Shown here piece by piece: positions 27,614 to 37,051 of a stretch of DNA of 64,000 nucleotides. The stretch's first letter is position 1. Every line of letters begins with the position of its first letter. The DNA is from Rhodococcus sovatensis (lineage in GTDB: Bacteria; Actinomycetota; Actinomycetes; Mycobacteriales; Mycobacteriaceae). Location of the stretch: the NCBI RefSeq assembly GCF_037327425.1, contig NZ_CP147846.1, positions 1 through 64,000 of the forward strand. The letters are read 5' to 3'. Under the pieces are notes generated by a model. The model saw only the letters and a list, made by a program, of their open reading frames with translations, was not told the DNA's origin and made no database searches. The translations under genes and the position numbers were made by a program.

Positions 27614-29556
27614 CTACGTTGATGGAGCGGCAGTCCGAAGCCGCAGCACCCGCACCTCGCAGCAACAGGGCTTGGGAGTGGATCGCACTCGCAGCGCTAC
27701 TCGTCGGCACGGCCGTCGCCTACATCTGGGGTGTCGGCTCCTCTGGTTGGGCAAACTCGTTCTACTCCGCTGCAGTACAGGCTGGTTCGGTGTCGTGGAA
27801 GGCGTTCTTCTTCGGATCGTCCGACGCGGCCAACTCGATTACCGTCGACAAGCCACCGATGTCGCTCTGGCTGATGTCGCTGTCGGTTCGGATATTCGGA
27901 CTGAGTTCATGGGCGATGCTGATTCCACAGGCGTTGTTGGGCGTCGGGTCCGTCGCGTTGCTGTGGGCGACGATCAAGCGTCAGTTCGGTGCTGCAGCAG
28001 GACTCCTCGCGGGTCTTACGCTCGCCGTGACTCCCGTAGCCGCTCTGATGTTCCGATTCAACAACCCCGACGCCTTGCTCGTGCTCCTCATGATCGCTGC
28101 GGTCTGGGCATCGATGCGAGCGGTCGAAGACGGGCGAACCCGGTGGCTCGTGCTCGCCGGGGTGCTCGTCGGATTCGGGTTCCTGACGAAGCAACTGCAG
28201 GTCATGCTCGTCATCCCGCCGATCGCGATGATGTACCTCTTCGCAGGTCCACCGAAGCTGCTGACGCGCGTCGCGCAACTGTTCGCCTCGCTGGGAGCTG
28301 CGATCGTGGCAGCCGGTTGGTGGCTCGTGGCCACCTCGTTGTGGCCCGCATCCTCGCGGCCGTGGATCGGTGGATCGCAGAACAATTCGATCCTCGAACT
28401 CACACTCGGTTACAACGGCCTCGGGCGCCTCAACGGTGACGAGACCGGCAGCGTCACGCCGGGTGGAGGCCGCAGCGTGGCAGAAGGTATGGCCGACGGG
28501 ATGCGTGCAGGCGGTACGGGTATGGGCGGAGGGGGCGGCAGCATGTGGGGTGAAACCGGCGTCGGCCGCATGTTCGACGCCTCCCAGGGCGGCCAGATTG
28601 CCTGGTTGATTCCGTCGGCGCTGATTCTGTTGGTGCTCGGTCTGGTGTTGCGTGGACGGGTCGCCCGTACCGATCCGCAACGCGCTGCATTGGCTGTGTG
28701 GGGTCTGTGGCTGCTCGTCACCGGGTTGGTGTTCAGCTTCATGGCCGGCATCTTCCACTCGTACTACACAGTTGCTCTCGCACCTGCCGTGGCGGCACTC
28801 ATCGGTGCTGGCAGCGTGCTGGCGTGGCGTCATCGTGATCGGTACTGGGTGCGCATCGGCCTTGCCGCGGCGACGATGGCCGCAGTTGCGATGGCGTGGG
28901 TTCTCCTGGGCCGCAGCGCCGATTTCGTTCCGTGGTTGCGCTGGGCGGTGTTTGTGACCGGGTTGATCGGCGCAGTTCTGCTGCTGATTCCTGCGATGAC
29001 CCGCGGGAAGTTGGCCGCCGCAACGACTCTGGTGGTGATATTTGCAGGTTTGGCCGGTCCGACTGCCTATGCCGTCGACACGATCAACACTCCGCACACC
29101 GGTTCCATCGTCACCGCCGGGCCGTCCACGGGTATGGGCGGAATGGGTGGCATGCGCGACGGTGGGCCTGGTCGGATGCCTGCAGGTATGCCGAGCGACG
29201 GTGCGGGTGGACTTCTCCGCGGCAGTGATCCCACCGAAGCGATCACCTCGTTGCTCGAGGCCGACGCCGAGAAGTACACCTGGGTCGCCGCCGCGATCGG
29301 CTCCAACACTGCTTCCGGCTACCAGCTCGCGACCGAGGAGCCGGTCATGCCGATCGGCGGCTTCAACGGCACCGACCCGTCACCGACGTTGGCGGAGTTC
29401 CAGGAATACGTCGAACTAGGCCAGATCCACTACTTCATCGCCGGTGGCGGCATGGGCGGTAGCAGTTCGGGCACGTCCGCCGAGATCTCGGAGTGGGTCA
29501 CCGCGAACTACTCGCCGGTCACGGTCGACGGAGTCGCGATGTACGACCTGAGCTGA
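27610..29556 (+). CDS. ArnT/PMT-like membrane glycosyltransferase (GT39 family)
   Basis: A 648-residue polytopic protein. The GTG at 27610 overlaps the previous stop; an ATG four codons later is possible. The first extracytoplasmic loop after helix 1 contains the acidic site of this class (SITVDKPPMSLWLM), and about 11-12 helices follow. Two unusual Gly/Met-rich stretches are present: one around residues 295-318 (GMGGGGGSMWGETG) and one around 505-530 (GMGGMGGMRDGGPGRMPAGM). They lie in loops predicted outside the membrane. The enzyme probably transfers a sugar from the polyprenyl-phosphate donor made by the preceding gene to a wall lipid, glycan or protein. The acceptor is unknown. Confidence 0.87.
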   Translation: MTTLMERQSEAAAPAPRSNRAWEWIALAALLVGTAVAYIWGVGSSGWANSFYSAAVQAGSVSWKAFFFGSSDAANSITVDKPPMSLWLMSLSVRIFGLSSWAMLIPQALLGVGSVALLWATIKRQFGAAAGLLAGLTLAVTPVAALMFRFNNPDALLVLLMIAAVWASMRAVEDGRTRWLVLAGVLVGFGFLTKQLQVMLVIPPIAMMYLFAGPPKLLTRVAQLFASLGAAIVAAGWWLVATSLWPASSRPWIGGSQNNSILELTLGYNGLGRLNGDETGSVTPGGGRSVAEGMADGMRAGGTGMGGGGGSMWGETGVGRMFDASQGGQIAWLIPSALILLVLGLVLRGRVARTDPQRAALAVWGLWLLVTGLVFSFMAGIFHSYYTVALAPAVAALIGAGSVLAWRHRDRYWVRIGLAAATMAAVAMAWVLLGRSADFVPWLRWAVFVTGLIGAVLLLIPAMTRGKLAAATTLVVIFAGLAGPTAYAVDTINTPHTGSIVTAGPSTGMGGMGGMRDGGPGRMPAGMPSDGAGGLLRGSDPTEAITSLLEADAEKYTWVAAAIGSNTASGYQLATEEPVMPIGGFNGTDPSPTLAEFQEYVELGQIHYFIAGGGMGGSSSGTSAEISEWVTANYSPVTVDGVAMYDLS

Positions 29557-29602
29557 CCCGGTGTTTCATCGGCACGGGCCTTTGCCGATAGTCTGATGCA
29601 CT

Positions 29603-30853
29603 GTGCGCGTACTCGTCATAGGTTCCGGTGCTCGTGAGCACGCCCTCCTCCTTGCGTTGAGCAAGGACCCGTCGGTCAGCACGCTGCTGGTGGCCCCCGG
29701 GAATGCAGGCACGGCGAAGCTCGCCGAGCAGCATCCCGTCGACGTCGCGTCCAGCGATGCCGTCACCGAGTTGGCGCGCAAGCTCGAAGCTGACCTGGTG
29801 ATCATCGGGCCCGAGGTTCCTCTCGTGCTCGGTGTTGCCGATTCGCTCCGCCAGGCCGGCATCGCCACGTTCGGTCCGTCGGCCGCCGCGGCCCGCATCG
29901 AGGGCTCGAAAGCATTCGCCAAGGACGTCATGGCTGCGGCAGGCGTCCGCACAGCACACAGCGAGATCGTCGACACCCCGGCCAAGCTCGACGAGGCCCT
30001 CGACCGATTCGGGCCGAACTGGGTCGTCAAGGACGACGGTCTCGCCGCAGGCAAGGGCGTCGTGGTCACCACCGATCGTCTGGCTGCTCGTGACCACGCC
30101 GCCGAGCTTCTCGAAACCGGTCACCCTGTCCTGCTCGAGTCCTTTCTCGACGGACCCGAGGTATCGCTGTTCTGCCTCGTCGACGGCGAGACTGTTGTTC
30201 CGCTCCTCCCCGCGCAGGACCACAAGCGTGTCGGCGACGGAGATACCGGACCGAACACCGGCGGTATGGGTGCGTACACCCCGTTGCCGTGGCTGCCTGC
30301 CGAGGTTGTCGCACAGATCGTCAGCGAGGTAGTCGAGCCCGTCGCTGCCGAGATGGTCAAGCGTTCATGCCCGTTCTCCGGCCTGCTGTACGCAGGGCTC
30401 GCGATCGGTGCGCAGGGCCCCGCAGTGGTCGAATTCAACTGCCGATTCGGCGATCCGGAGACGCAGGCAGTGTTAGCGCTGCTCGAGACTCCTCTCGGAG
30501 AAGCACTGAATGCCACCGCTACCGGAACGTTGAGTTCGCTGCCGCCGCTGCAGTGGAAAGACGGTGCAGCCGTGACCGTCGTACTCGCTGCAGAGAACTA
30601 CCCAGGTCGTCCGCGGACCGGTGACGCGATCACCGGTGCCGACGCCGACGGCGTTCTGCACGCCGGAACGGCAGTGAAGGACGGCGCCGTTGTCTCGGCG
30701 GGTGGCCGGGTGCTGAGCGTCGTAGGAGTCGGGTCGGATCTCGCTGCGGCGCGGGCGGATGCATATCGAAAGATCGAGCCGATCCGCTTGCCTGGCAGCC
30801 ATTTCCGTACCGATATCGGGTTGGCGGCCGTGGACGGTCGCATCTCGCTGTAA
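29603..30853 (+). CDS. purD: Phosphoribosylamine-glycine ligase
   Basis: A 416-residue ATP-grasp enzyme for the second step of purine synthesis, making glycinamide ribonucleotide. The GTG start gives the exact N-terminus VRVLVIGSGAREHALLLALS. The ATP-grasp motif KDDGLAAGKGVVVT and the terminal signature VEFNCRFGDPETQAVLALL are intact, and GDGDTGPNTGGMGAYTPLPW matches the family. It stands alone after a 46-bp gap. purB lies about 4 kb downstream on the same strand, the same gene order seen in related mycolic-acid actinobacteria. Confidence 0.96.
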   Translation: MRVLVIGSGAREHALLLALSKDPSVSTLLVAPGNAGTAKLAEQHPVDVASSDAVTELARKLEADLVIIGPEVPLVLGVADSLRQAGIATFGPSAAAARIEGSKAFAKDVMAAAGVRTAHSEIVDTPAKLDEALDRFGPNWVVKDDGLAAGKGVVVTTDRLAARDHAAELLETGHPVLLESFLDGPEVSLFCLVDGETVVPLLPAQDHKRVGDGDTGPNTGGMGAYTPLPWLPAEVVAQIVSEVVEPVAAEMVKRSCPFSGLLYAGLAIGAQGPAVVEFNCRFGDPETQAVLALLETPLGEALNATATGTLSSLPPLQWKDGAAVTVVLAAENYPGRPRTGDAITGADADGVLHAGTAVKDGAVVSAGGRVLSVVGVGSDLAAARADAYRKIEPIRLPGSHFRTDIGLAAVDGRISL

Positions 30854-30864
30854 TAACTCAGCGC

Positions 30865-30884
30865 CTGTGGACAACAGTCCTCAG
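30865..30884. terminator. Possible short bidirectional hairpin between purD and thiM
   Basis: CTGTGGAC-AACA-GTCCTCAG forms a stem of seven pairs with one T-T mismatch. It lies between the convergent ends of purD and thiM and overlaps the thiM stop codon. No T-run follows, so termination is only suggested by its position. Confidence 0.3.
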
Positions 30885-31723
30885 AGATCCAGGCGTTCGA
30901 TGCGAGCCTGGGCGCGGATGTCCTCGGGGGTGATCGAGGCGAGCGCATCGAGGAAGGCCACCGCGAACGATCCGGGACCCGACGAATTGCGTTGTGCCAG
31001 TTCGGATGCGACAGCGACATGCGTGTGTGCTGCGGTGAGGCCGAGTAACGAGGACGGCGTCACGGCGAGATAGGCCGCCGCAAGCCCGCCGAGTGCGCAT
31101 CCCGTCGCAGTCACCTTGGTCAACAGAGGACTGCCGCCCAGTACGCGTACTCCCACAGTGCCTGATTCGCCGCGCCCGACGATGTAGTCGATTGCGCCCG
31201 AGGCCGAGACCACCTGCGCGAACTGGAGGAGCGCCACCGCGGCAGGTAGCGCGCCCTCCGACTCCGAGGAACTGTCGACGCCCCGTCCGAAATTTCCGAG
31301 TCCGGCGAGCGCGATGATCTCCGACGCATTTCCCCTGATGGCCGTCGGGCGCTGCGTCAAAAGACCTGCTGCGAGCTCCGTTCGCCACGGCAGTCCGCCG
31401 ACACCCACCGGATCGAGAACCCACGGTGTGCCTGAAGCCGTCGCGGATTCGGCAGCGAGTGTGAACGCCGCCGCAGTGCCGTCGTCCGGAGTGCCGAGGT
31501 TGACCAGGACTCCGGACGCTATGGCTGCGAATCCGGCAGCCTCGTGGACGTTGTCGATGTGGGCGTTGCTTGCTCCCGCTGCGAGCAGAACGTTGGTCAC
31601 GAAGTTCGCGGACACCAAATTCGTCAGTGACTGCACCAGCGGCGTCGACGACCGCAGTGCGTCGAGTGCGTCGGCGACGTCGTTCGCGGTCGGATACGTG
31701 GTGGGCAGGGTGGCGTCGGGCAT
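30881..31723 (-). CDS. thiM: Hydroxyethylthiazole kinase
   Basis: A 280-residue ribokinase-like enzyme that phosphorylates hydroxyethylthiazole in thiamin salvage. Motifs visible are PLVQSLTNLVSANFVTNVLL, the substrate loop PWVLDPVGVGGLPWR, IRGNASEIIALAG and the catalytic region LLTKVTATGCALGGLAAAYL with the active-site Cys. No thiD or thiE is adjacent, so this is an isolated salvage gene. No TPP riboswitch was recognised in the 36-bp gap to the divergent aminotransferase. Confidence 0.94.
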   Translation of the reverse strand: MPDATLPTTYPTANDVADALDALRSSTPLVQSLTNLVSANFVTNVLLAAGASNAHIDNVHEAAGFAAIASGVLVNLGTPDDGTAAAFTLAAESATASGTPWVLDPVGVGGLPWRTELAAGLLTQRPTAIRGNASEIIALAGLGNFGRGVDSSSESEGALPAAVALLQFAQVVSASGAIDYIVGRGESGTVGVRVLGGSPLLTKVTATGCALGGLAAAYLAVTPSSLLGLTAAHTHVAVASELAQRNSSGPGSFAVAFLDALASITPEDIRAQARIERLDL

Positions 31724-31759
31724 CGTTCCAGTGTTCCACGCTCCGATAGCCTCGACAGA

Positions 31760-32980
31760 GTGGTCAGCGAATCAGACAGAGCAGGGTCAGGCAGCGCAGG
31801 GTCCAACAGATCCCGGATCGAACCGTTCCATGTCATGGACGTGTTCAAAGCTGCTGCGGTACGCAACCGCACCCACGGGGATGTGTTGTCGCTCGCCGCG
31901 GGCCAACCGTCGACCTCGGCTCCGGCACCGGTTCTACAGGCCACAAGAGATGCCCTCGACACGCACCTTCTCGGCTACACCGAAACACTGGGCATCCTGC
32001 CGCTTCGACAGGCGATCGCTCGCTACCATTCGGAGGAATCAGGGGTCGACGTCACCGCTGACGACGTTGTGGTCACTACCGGGTCCTCCGGCGCGTTCAC
32101 GCTGCTCTTTCTCGCTGCGTTCGACGTGGGCGATACCGTCGTCATGGCCAGGCCCGGTTACCCCGCATATCGGAATACGTTGGCCGCGTTGGGTTGTCGA
32201 GTGATCGAACTCGACTGCGGCACCGATTCGCGGTACCAGCCGACCGCAGCGATGCTCGACGCTTTGCCGGAACCGCCGAAGGGCCTGATCATCGCCAGCC
32301 CGGCGAATCCGACCGGCACCATCATCGACGCCGACGAACTCGCCGCGATCGCGCGCTGGTGCGAGGTCAACGGCACCCTGCTGGTCTCCGACGAGATCTA
32401 CCACGGAATCTCCTACAACGGTGCGCAGAACAGTGGCGCGCGGACGTCGAGTGCATGGGAGACGTCGAAGCGCTCGGTGGTGATCGGCTCTGTGTCGAAG
32501 TACTTCTCGATGACGGGTTGGCGGCTCGGCTGGATGCTGCTCCCACAGCACCTGCACCGTGCCGTGGAACGCCTCGCGTCGAACATGACGGTGTGCCCGC
32601 CCGCGATCTCCCAGGTTGCGGCAATCGCGGCATTCACCGAGGAATCTCGGGCGGAACTCGACGGCCACGTTCGCCGCTACGCCGTCAACCGCCAGATCCT
32701 GCTCGACGGCCTGACCGCCGCCGGTGTCACCGATCTCGCACCTGCAGACGGGGCGTTCTACGCGTATGCCGACATCGGGCATCTGACGCAGGACTCGCGT
32801 GCCTGGTGCGAACAGGTTCTGGCCGCTACAGGCGTCGCGCTTGCTCCGGGCGTCGATTTCGACACCGTGCACGGGCACCACACCGTGCGATTCTCGTTCG
32901 CCGGGTCGACGGCCGACATCGACGAAGCACTGGTGAGGCTGGGTCCGATTCTGAGCCCCGCAGTGCGCGAAAACAGGTAG
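31760..32980 (+). CDS. PLP-dependent aminotransferase, class I fold
   Basis: A 406-residue aminotransferase. PLP motifs are clear: ASPANPTGTIIDADELAAIA, the Asp of LLVSDEIYHGISY and the Schiff-base Lys in GSVSKYFSMTGWRLGW. The C-terminal Arg that binds the substrate carboxylate is in HHTVRFSFAGS. It resembles aspartate/alanine-type aminotransferases of subgroup I-gamma, but the amino acid used is not certain. The GTG at 31760 is the most upstream plausible start; the conserved region begins about 20 residues later at IEPFHVMDVF. Confidence 0.9.
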   Translation: MVSESDRAGSGSAGSNRSRIEPFHVMDVFKAAAVRNRTHGDVLSLAAGQPSTSAPAPVLQATRDALDTHLLGYTETLGILPLRQAIARYHSEESGVDVTADDVVVTTGSSGAFTLLFLAAFDVGDTVVMARPGYPAYRNTLAALGCRVIELDCGTDSRYQPTAAMLDALPEPPKGLIIASPANPTGTIIDADELAAIARWCEVNGTLLVSDEIYHGISYNGAQNSGARTSSAWETSKRSVVIGSVSKYFSMTGWRLGWMLLPQHLHRAVERLASNMTVCPPAISQVAAIAAFTEESRAELDGHVRRYAVNRQILLDGLTAAGVTDLAPADGAFYAYADIGHLTQDSRAWCEQVLAATGVALAPGVDFDTVHGHHTVRFSFAGSTADIDEALVRLGPILSPAVRENR

Positions 32981-33982
32981 CTACGCATCTCCGAGTCGCG
33001 CCAGCGCTTCGTCGATATCGGCTTCCGACACGTCTCGGTGCGTGACGAAACGAGTCCTGCCGGTGACCGTGACGGCAGCGATCCCGAGCGTCGCCAATTC
33101 CCCGACGCTCATCGGGCCGTCGGCGAGCACGATGTTCGTCTGCGGCTGTTCAACGCTCCAGCCGCGCTCGCGCAAGCCGTCCGCGAGCCGCCTGGCATTG
33201 GCATGATCGCAGGCAAGTGAATCGATGTTGTCCAAGGCGAGCAGCCCAGCGGCTGCAAGGATCCCGCCTTGCCTGACGCCGCCGCCGAGCATCTTGCGGA
33301 TCCGCCTGGCCTCGGTGATGCGGCTGCTGTCGCTTGCCAGCATCGATCCGACGGGTGCACCGAGGCCCTTGCTCAGGCACACCTGGACGGTGTCCGCGCC
33401 TCGGGTCAGATCCGACACCTGGACGTCCAACGCGACCGCAGCGTTCCACACGCGCGCCCCGTCGAGGTGAACCAGCAGGTTCGCCTGCCGGGCCGCGCCG
33501 AGCAAACCGTTCCACTCGTCCACGTCGAATACTGCACCGCCGGCGAAGTTGTGGGTGTTCTCCAGGCACAGCAGCGTGGTGGCCAGTGCGTAGTACGGGC
33601 CGGCGCCAGTCGCTGCTGCGACGGAGTTCGGAGTCGGACGGCCAGGTCCGGCGTCGTGGGGGAGCACCTGCGGCATGCCCTGCGCGAGCCATGCGGCGGT
33701 CCCGAGTTCGGAACCGAGGACGTGTGCGTGCTCCGGAGCGAGGAAGGCGTCACCGCGCCGCAAGTGGATCATCAACGCAATGAGGTTGCCCATCGAGCCA
33801 CTCGGAACCCACAGGGCTGCGTCGTAACCAAGGGTGGCCGCCACCCGTTCCTCCAGCGCCGCCATCGTCGGGTCTCGGTCGAGAACGTCGTCACCGACCT
33901 CGGCGTCCGCCATCGCCTTCCGCATCGCGGCATCGGGGCGGGTGACGGTGTCCGAGCGCAGATCGATTGTTCGGGTGTTCAT
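32981..33982 (-). CDS. ltaE: Low-specificity threonine aldolase
   Basis: A 333-residue PLP enzyme of the beta-eliminating lyase family that cleaves threonine or allo-threonine to glycine and acetaldehyde. The start MNTRTIDLRSDTVTRP is typical of the family. Further matches are VGDDVLDRDPTM, the residues around LVHLDGARVWNAA and the PLP-binding Lys in VQVCLSKGLGAPVGSML. It directly follows the convergent aminotransferase with no gap and is divergent from a TetR gene. The exact substrate stereochemistry cannot be told. Confidence 0.93.
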   Translation of the reverse strand: MNTRTIDLRSDTVTRPDAAMRKAMADAEVGDDVLDRDPTMAALEERVAATLGYDAALWVPSGSMGNLIALMIHLRRGDAFLAPEHAHVLGSELGTAAWLAQGMPQVLPHDAGPGRPTPNSVAAATGAGPYYALATTLLCLENTHNFAGGAVFDVDEWNGLLGAARQANLLVHLDGARVWNAAVALDVQVSDLTRGADTVQVCLSKGLGAPVGSMLASDSSRITEARRIRKMLGGGVRQGGILAAAGLLALDNIDSLACDHANARRLADGLRERGWSVEQPQTNIVLADGPMSVGELATLGIAAVTVTGRTRFVTHRDVSEADIDEALARLGDA

Positions 33983-33999
33983 ATTGTTAACGATTCCAC

Positions 34000-34016
34000 A
34001 CGGGTGAAAGACCCGT
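34000..34016. promoter_or_regulatory. Inverted repeat between ltaE and a TetR gene
   Basis: ACGGGT-GAAAG-ACCCGT is a perfect 6-bp inverted repeat in the 75-bp divergent gap. It is a candidate operator for the adjacent TetR protein. A further palindrome-like GTTAAC lies at 33987-33992 near the ltaE start. Confidence 0.45.
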
Positions 34017-34057
34017 TTACCTCAGACGGATCGGCGCGGGCTGGCACCATAGTTCGA

Positions 34058-34705
34058 ATGTCAACAGGATCGGCCGGCTCGCCGACCAAGGTGTCGGGCG
34101 CGACTCCGAAGGGAGAGCGTCGACGGCATGCATTGGCATGCGCGGCCGCGGACCTGCTGGTCGAGGGCGGTTTCGACGCCGTCAGGCATCGAGCTGTCGC
34201 GACGAGGGCCGGATTGCCCTTGGCCTCCACGACCTACTATTTCGAATCACTCGACGACCTCATCGCCTGTGCTGTCGAGGTCCTCGGCAACCGTGAGCTG
34301 GTGGTCATGCGAGGGCGCATCGACGAACTGCAGGACCTGGCACACGATGTGGAGTCGACGGCCATGTTGATCGTCGACCTGTTGATCGGCCCCGAGGACG
34401 GCCAGGGCGAAGGACGGGAAAAGCTCGTCGCGCGGTACGAGCGGTTCATCGCGTCCGCCCGGCATCCGCAACTGCGCGAGGTCCAGCTGCGACTGCGCGC
34501 GCAGATCGACGACCTCTTGACCGACGTGTTGCGTCGGTCCGGTCGGATCGTGCACGAGCAGCAACTGCGCAGGCTCGTCGCGGTCGTCGACGGTGCAGTC
34601 GTGGGTGCGCTCGGCGAGGTCGATCCGGCACCGCGGGCCATGGCGAAGAGCATGCTGCTCGAAGTGTTGGACGTCGTCGCGCCGGCCCAGTCGTACGGCA
34701 CGTAA
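34058..34705 (+). CDS. TetR-family regulator
   Basis: A 215-residue regulator starting MSTGSAGSPTKVSGATPKGE. The helix-turn-helix is at about 30-75 (LLVEGGFDAVRHRAVATRAG, then LPLASTTYYFESLDDLI). A C-terminal TetR_C domain follows. The gene precedes purB by 11 bp, and related actinobacteria also carry a TetR-type gene just upstream of purB, so it may be co-transcribed with it. The inducer is unknown. The open frame extends far upstream over ltaE in the antisense direction; that part is not coding. Confidence 0.87.
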   Translation: MSTGSAGSPTKVSGATPKGERRRHALACAAADLLVEGGFDAVRHRAVATRAGLPLASTTYYFESLDDLIACAVEVLGNRELVVMRGRIDELQDLAHDVESTAMLIVDLLIGPEDGQGEGREKLVARYERFIASARHPQLREVQLRLRAQIDDLLTDVLRRSGRIVHEQQLRRLVAVVDGAVVGALGEVDPAPRAMAKSMLLEVLDVVAPAQSYGT

Positions 34706-34716
34706 ACTGGATACCT

Positions 34717-36135
34717 GTGACCATTCCGAATGTCCTTGCCACCCGTTATGCAAGCCTCGAGCTGGTGGACCTGTGGTCTCCGGAACACAAGATCGTCCTC
34801 GAGCGTCAGCTGTGGATCGCCGTTCTGAAAGCGCAGTCCAGCCTCGGCGTCGATGTGCCGTCCGGTGCTGTGGCCGACTACGAACGAGTCATCGATCAGG
34901 TCGACCTCGCATCGATCGCCGAGCGCGAGCGGGTGACCCGGCACGACGTCAAAGCGCGGATCGAGGAGTTCAATGCGCTCGCCGGCCACGAGCACATCCA
35001 CAAAGGACTGACGAGCCGTGACCTGACCGAGAACGTCGAGCAACTGCAGATCGTGCGGTCGCTCGAACACGTGCACGCACACGGTGTCGCCGTTGCCGCT
35101 CGGTTGGCCGAACGCGCCGCCGAATACTCTTCACTGGTCATGGCCGGCCGCAGCCACAACGTCGCCGCGCAGGCGACGACGCTCGGCAAGCGGTTCGCCT
35201 CTGCCGCCGACGAAATGTTGCTCGCGTTGGCGCGGCTGCAGGAACTCATCGCGCGTTACCCGCTCCGCGGAATCAAGGGCCCCATGGGCACCGCACAGGA
35301 CATGCTCGACCTGTTCGACGGTGACTCTGCCAAGCTCACCGCACTCGAACGGATCGTCGCTGATCACCTCGGTTTCCGCCACGTGCTCACCAGTGTCGGC
35401 CAGGTGTACCCGCGCTCACTCGACCACGAGGTCGTCTCCGCGCTGGTCCAGCTCGGTGCCGGGCCGTCGTCGTTTGCACATACCGTTCGCCTGATGGCCG
35501 GACACGAGTTGGTGACCGAAGGTTTCCAGGCCGGTCAGGTCGGATCCTCGGCGATGCCGCACAAGATGAACACCCGCTCGTGCGAGCGGGTCAACGGACT
35601 TCAGGTGATCCTCCGCGGATACGGATCGATGGCAGCGGAGCTCGCGGGCGCGCAGTGGAACGAGGGCGACGTGTTCTGCTCGGTCGTCCGACGCGTCGCA
35701 CTTCCCGATGCGTTCTTCGCGATCGACGGCATGATCGAGACGTTCCTGACCGTCCTCGACGAGTTCGGCGCGTACCCGGCCGTCATCGCGAAGGAACTGC
35801 AGCGCTACCTGCCTTTCCTCGCGACGACCAAGGTGTTGATGGCATCGGTGCGCGCGGGAGTCGGCCGCGAGACCGCGCACGAGGCCATCAAGGAGCATGC
35901 CGTCGCTGTTGCGCTGGCGATGCGGGAGCAGGGCCAGGAGCCGGATCTGCTCGACCGGCTCGCAGCCGACGTGCGCATCCCGCTCGACCGCGCCGCCCTC
36001 GACGCGGCACTGGCCGACAAGTCAGCGTTCATCGGTTCAGCCGAGACGCAGGTCGCGGCCGTCGTGTCGGAGGTCGAGTCGCTCGTCAGCCAGTTCCCGT
36101 CGGGGGCCAAGTACACGCCGTCGCCGATTCTCTGA
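34717..36135 (+). CDS. purB: Adenylosuccinate lyase
   Basis: A 472-residue fumarase-superfamily enzyme acting twice in purine synthesis, on SAICAR and on adenylosuccinate. The signature loop GSSAMPHKMNTRSCERVNGL with the catalytic Ser is intact. The N-terminal catalytic His region is also present (HEHIHKGLTSRDLTENVEQL), as is the central MAGRSHNVAAQATTLGKRF. The GTG start follows the TetR stop by 11 bp. The usual downstream neighbour in this lineage, purC, is not in the window. A HAD phosphatase and then the siderophore locus follow instead. Confidence 0.96.
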   Translation: MTIPNVLATRYASLELVDLWSPEHKIVLERQLWIAVLKAQSSLGVDVPSGAVADYERVIDQVDLASIAERERVTRHDVKARIEEFNALAGHEHIHKGLTSRDLTENVEQLQIVRSLEHVHAHGVAVAARLAERAAEYSSLVMAGRSHNVAAQATTLGKRFASAADEMLLALARLQELIARYPLRGIKGPMGTAQDMLDLFDGDSAKLTALERIVADHLGFRHVLTSVGQVYPRSLDHEVVSALVQLGAGPSSFAHTVRLMAGHELVTEGFQAGQVGSSAMPHKMNTRSCERVNGLQVILRGYGSMAAELAGAQWNEGDVFCSVVRRVALPDAFFAIDGMIETFLTVLDEFGAYPAVIAKELQRYLPFLATTKVLMASVRAGVGRETAHEAIKEHAVAVALAMREQGQEPDLLDRLAADVRIPLDRAALDAALADKSAFIGSAETQVAAVVSEVESLVSQFPSGAKYTPSPIL

Positions 36136-36152
36136 TCTAGGAGAATGGGGCC

Positions 36153-36956
36153 TCACACACGGGTGCGAAGGACCTCCGGCAACGTCGCCACCGAGTCGAT
36201 GACATGACTCGGCTGTAGTCCGAATTCTTGTTTGGCGCGGCGGTCCAGCACATCCTGCTGGAACTTTCCGGTCCGCACGAGGACCCCGGTCATTCCGACG
36301 ACCTGGGCGGCGAGAACGTCGTTGTCCAGGTCGTCGCCGACCATCACCACGTCCACCGGGTCGACACCCATTCGCTCGGCTGCTGTCTGGAACCCGAGTG
36401 GTGCAGGCTTTCCGATCGCCTTTGCCTTGTGCCCGGACGCCTTCTCCATTCCGGCGAGATACATGCCGGTGTCGATCCGCAGTCCGGCTCCTGTCGTCCA
36501 CATCAGGCTCCGGTGCATGGCGACGACGGGGATGCCGCGGCACAGCCAGTCATAGACGCGGCTGAGTCGCTCATGGGTGAACTCAGGCCCCGCGCCGCCG
36601 ACGACGACGACGTCCGGGTCGTCACCCGACTCCTCGACGAACTCGATCCCCGGCATGTCGCCCGCGATATCTCCGTTGTTGATCAGGACCGTCTTCGCCC
36701 CCGGATAGGTTTCGCGCAGATAGTCGGCAGTCAGCGAGGCAGCGGTGACGATTTCGTCGGCGTGCACGGGCATGCCTACGCGGGTCAGTGCGTCGGCAAT
36801 CTGGGAGCGGGTCTTGGAGGTGGTGTTGGTCAGGAATGCCCGCGCGATGTCTTTGCTGTCGAGGAACTCGAGCGTCTCTGCGGCCCCGGGCACAGGCTTC
36901 CACGACGTGACCAGTACGCCGTCGATGTCGAAGAGAACGCCTCCCAGTATGCCCAT
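36153..36956 (-). CDS. HAD-IIA family hydrolase (NagD/HDHD2-like)
   Basis: A 267-residue phosphatase of the HAD superfamily with a type C2 cap. The nucleophile motif is VLFDIDGVLVTSWKPVPGA, motif II is AFLTNTTSKT, and motif III/IV is IGKPAPLGFQTAAERM with VVMVGDDLDNDVLAA. Substrate is not predictable; nucleotide or sugar phosphates are usual. It converges with purB with a 17-bp gap. The 95 bp before the next HIT gene hold no gene. Confidence 0.9.
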   Translation of the reverse strand: MGILGGVLFDIDGVLVTSWKPVPGAAETLEFLDSKDIARAFLTNTTSKTRSQIADALTRVGMPVHADEIVTAASLTADYLRETYPGAKTVLINNGDIAGDMPGIEFVEESGDDPDVVVVGGAGPEFTHERLSRVYDWLCRGIPVVAMHRSLMWTTGAGLRIDTGMYLAGMEKASGHKAKAIGKPAPLGFQTAAERMGVDPVDVVMVGDDLDNDVLAAQVVGMTGVLVRTGKFQQDVLDRRAKQEFGLQPSHVIDSVATLPEVLRTRV

Positions 36957-37051
36957 GGGCAGACCCTAGTCGTGGGCCACCGGTGACGCAGTGCAGCCTT
37001 GGACTCGGGCGGGAGTGCAGCCTGCGGAATGACCAGAATTAGGGTCTGCAT

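Noticed and set aside
31724..31759. TPP riboswitch before thiM
   Set aside because: The gap to the divergent gene is only 36 bp, too short to hold one.
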